Source of the DNA: Allobosea sp. | GTDB taxonomy: Bacteria > Pseudomonadota > Alphaproteobacteria > Rhizobiales > Beijerinckiaceae | Length of the DNA: 64,000 nt | Assembly (NCBI RefSeq): GCF_017308015.1 | Contig: NZ_JAFKFW010000007.1 | Location: forward strand, 1 to 64,000 | Direction of reading: 5' to 3' | Shown here: positions 63,450-64,000 of the stretch, in pieces | Layout of the letters: each line of letters begins with the position of its first letter | Position numbering within the stretch: position 1 is the stretch's first letter | The notes under the pieces: generated by a model | What the model was told of the DNA's origin: nothing | Databases searched by the model: none | What the model saw: the letters and a program-made list of their open reading frames with translations, nothing else | Program-made: the position numbers and the translations under genes

Positions 63450-64000
63450 GCCCTGCCCTTGTTCGCCAGGTCGGGAAAAAGTTGCACCAGCCCGTCAGTG
63501 CTGGCCGCGCAGACGCCGCGCTCGGTGATGAGGCCGCTGACCAGCCGCGCCGGTGTCACGTCGAACGCAGGATTGGCGGCCCCGCTACCCGGTGCGACCA
63601 CGCGCACGGACCGAACCTCGCCATCGTCGGCGAGCCCCGAGAGATGCGTCACCTCGCGCGCCGCTCGTTCCTCGATCGGGATATCGGCAAGGCCGTCGCT
63701 TATGCTCCAGTCGATCGTCGGCGAGGGCAGCGCCACATAGAAGGGCACGCCGTTGTCATGCGCAGCCAGCGCCTTGAGATAGGTCCCGATCTTGTTGGCA
63801 ACATCGCCGGTCACAGTCGTCCGGTCGGTTCCGACGATCACCATGTCGACCTGTCCGTGCTGCATCAGATGGCCCCCGGCATTGTCCACGATCACCGTAT
63901 GCGGCACACCGTGGGCTCCGAGTTCATAGGCCGTCAGCGCTGCGCCCTGGTTGCGGGGCCGGGTCTCGTCGACCCAGACATGGACCGGTATGCCGGCATC
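63446..64000 (-). CDS. mtnA: Methylthioribose-1-phosphate isomerase, 5' part missing
   Basis: The C-terminal 184 residues of MtnA are visible; the frame runs off the right edge without a start. Family motifs are [36 protein letters not shown] and [21 protein letters not shown], in which the Asp is catalytic. It isomerises methylthioribose-1-phosphate to the ribulose form in methylthioadenosine salvage. It overlaps the downstream aldolase start, so the two are coupled. Confidence 0.95.
   Translation of the reverse strand, partial: DAGIPVHVWVDETRPRNQGAALTAYELGAHGVPHTVIVDNAGGHLMQHGQVDMVIVGTDRTTVTGDVANKIGTYLKALAAHDNGVPFYVALPSPTIDWSISDGLADIPIEERAAREVTHLSGLADDGEVRSVRVVAPGSGAANPAFDVTPARLVSGLITERGVCAASTDGLVQLFPDLANKGRA

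Overview
This window is ordinary, gene-dense chromosome from a high-GC alphaproteobacterium, most likely a member of the Hyphomicrobiales (Rhizobiales). A Bosea-like genus is my best guess. The evidence is the GC-rich composition, the rhizobial-type 8-stranded outer-membrane beta-barrel at about 26 kb, the ilvE / petP-like MarR / petR-like regulator / kinase order, the lgt-midA-pgeF operon, and a S21 protein with a long basic tail. About 70 protein genes are supported. I saw no rRNA, tRNA, insertion sequence, prophage or CRISPR array.

Layout. 0-3 kb: leucine biosynthesis (leuC, leuD) with a small membrane protein and a zincin-like metallopeptidase between them. 3-6 kb: a translationally coupled DUF1800/DUF1501 pair with a Tat-like signal on one partner. 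6-13 kb: a compact RecD-like helicase, a chemoreceptor, two alpha/beta hydrolases, a GNAT enzyme, a LysE exporter and an SDR. 13-20.7 kb: a catabolic module made of a fused HyuA/HyuB-type (5-oxoprolinase-like) ATP hydrolase divergent from a three-gene TRAP transporter and a MarR regulator, with a near-perfect 28-bp palindrome in the divergent promoter region. 20.7-26.5 kb: an ArsR/SRPBCC pair with its own symmetric operator, an EamA exporter, a secreted Cys protein plus RNase T2, rlmJ, a GST and an Omp25-like porin. 26.8-34.5 kb: a glycosyltransferase and SDR, the pgeF-midA-lgt operon, an MDR reductase, a CPT-like kinase, rpsU and cspA.

34.8-46 kb: uvrC, pgsA, moaD, moaE, a DUF1176 protein, ilvE, then a petP/petR/sensor-kinase operon, a LysR regulator, a GST and a PNPOx-like protein. 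46-53 kb: csaA and a second chemoreceptor ending in a CheR-docking-like pentapeptide, a TetR regulator, proC, a YbjN protein, a UbiK-like protein, an M24-fold enzyme without metal ligands and a lipoprotein. 53.5-64 kb: prs, queC with a queuosine-precursor transporter, a GAF-GGDEF-EAL protein, rplY, pth, ychF, a duplicated MaoC protein, a diguanylate cyclase, and a class II aldolase coupled to mtnA that runs off the right edge. The last pair looks like the DHAP shunt for methylthioadenosine salvage.

The clearest leads beyond routine annotation are the hyu/TRAP module with its palindromic operator, the DUF1501/DUF1800 pair, the RNase T2 with altered catalytic motif and a secreted neighbour, the metal-less M24 enzyme, and several long extragenic palindromes. 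Nothing here looks like a wholly new defence or mobile system. Functions are inferred from motifs and context by eye; no database search was run.
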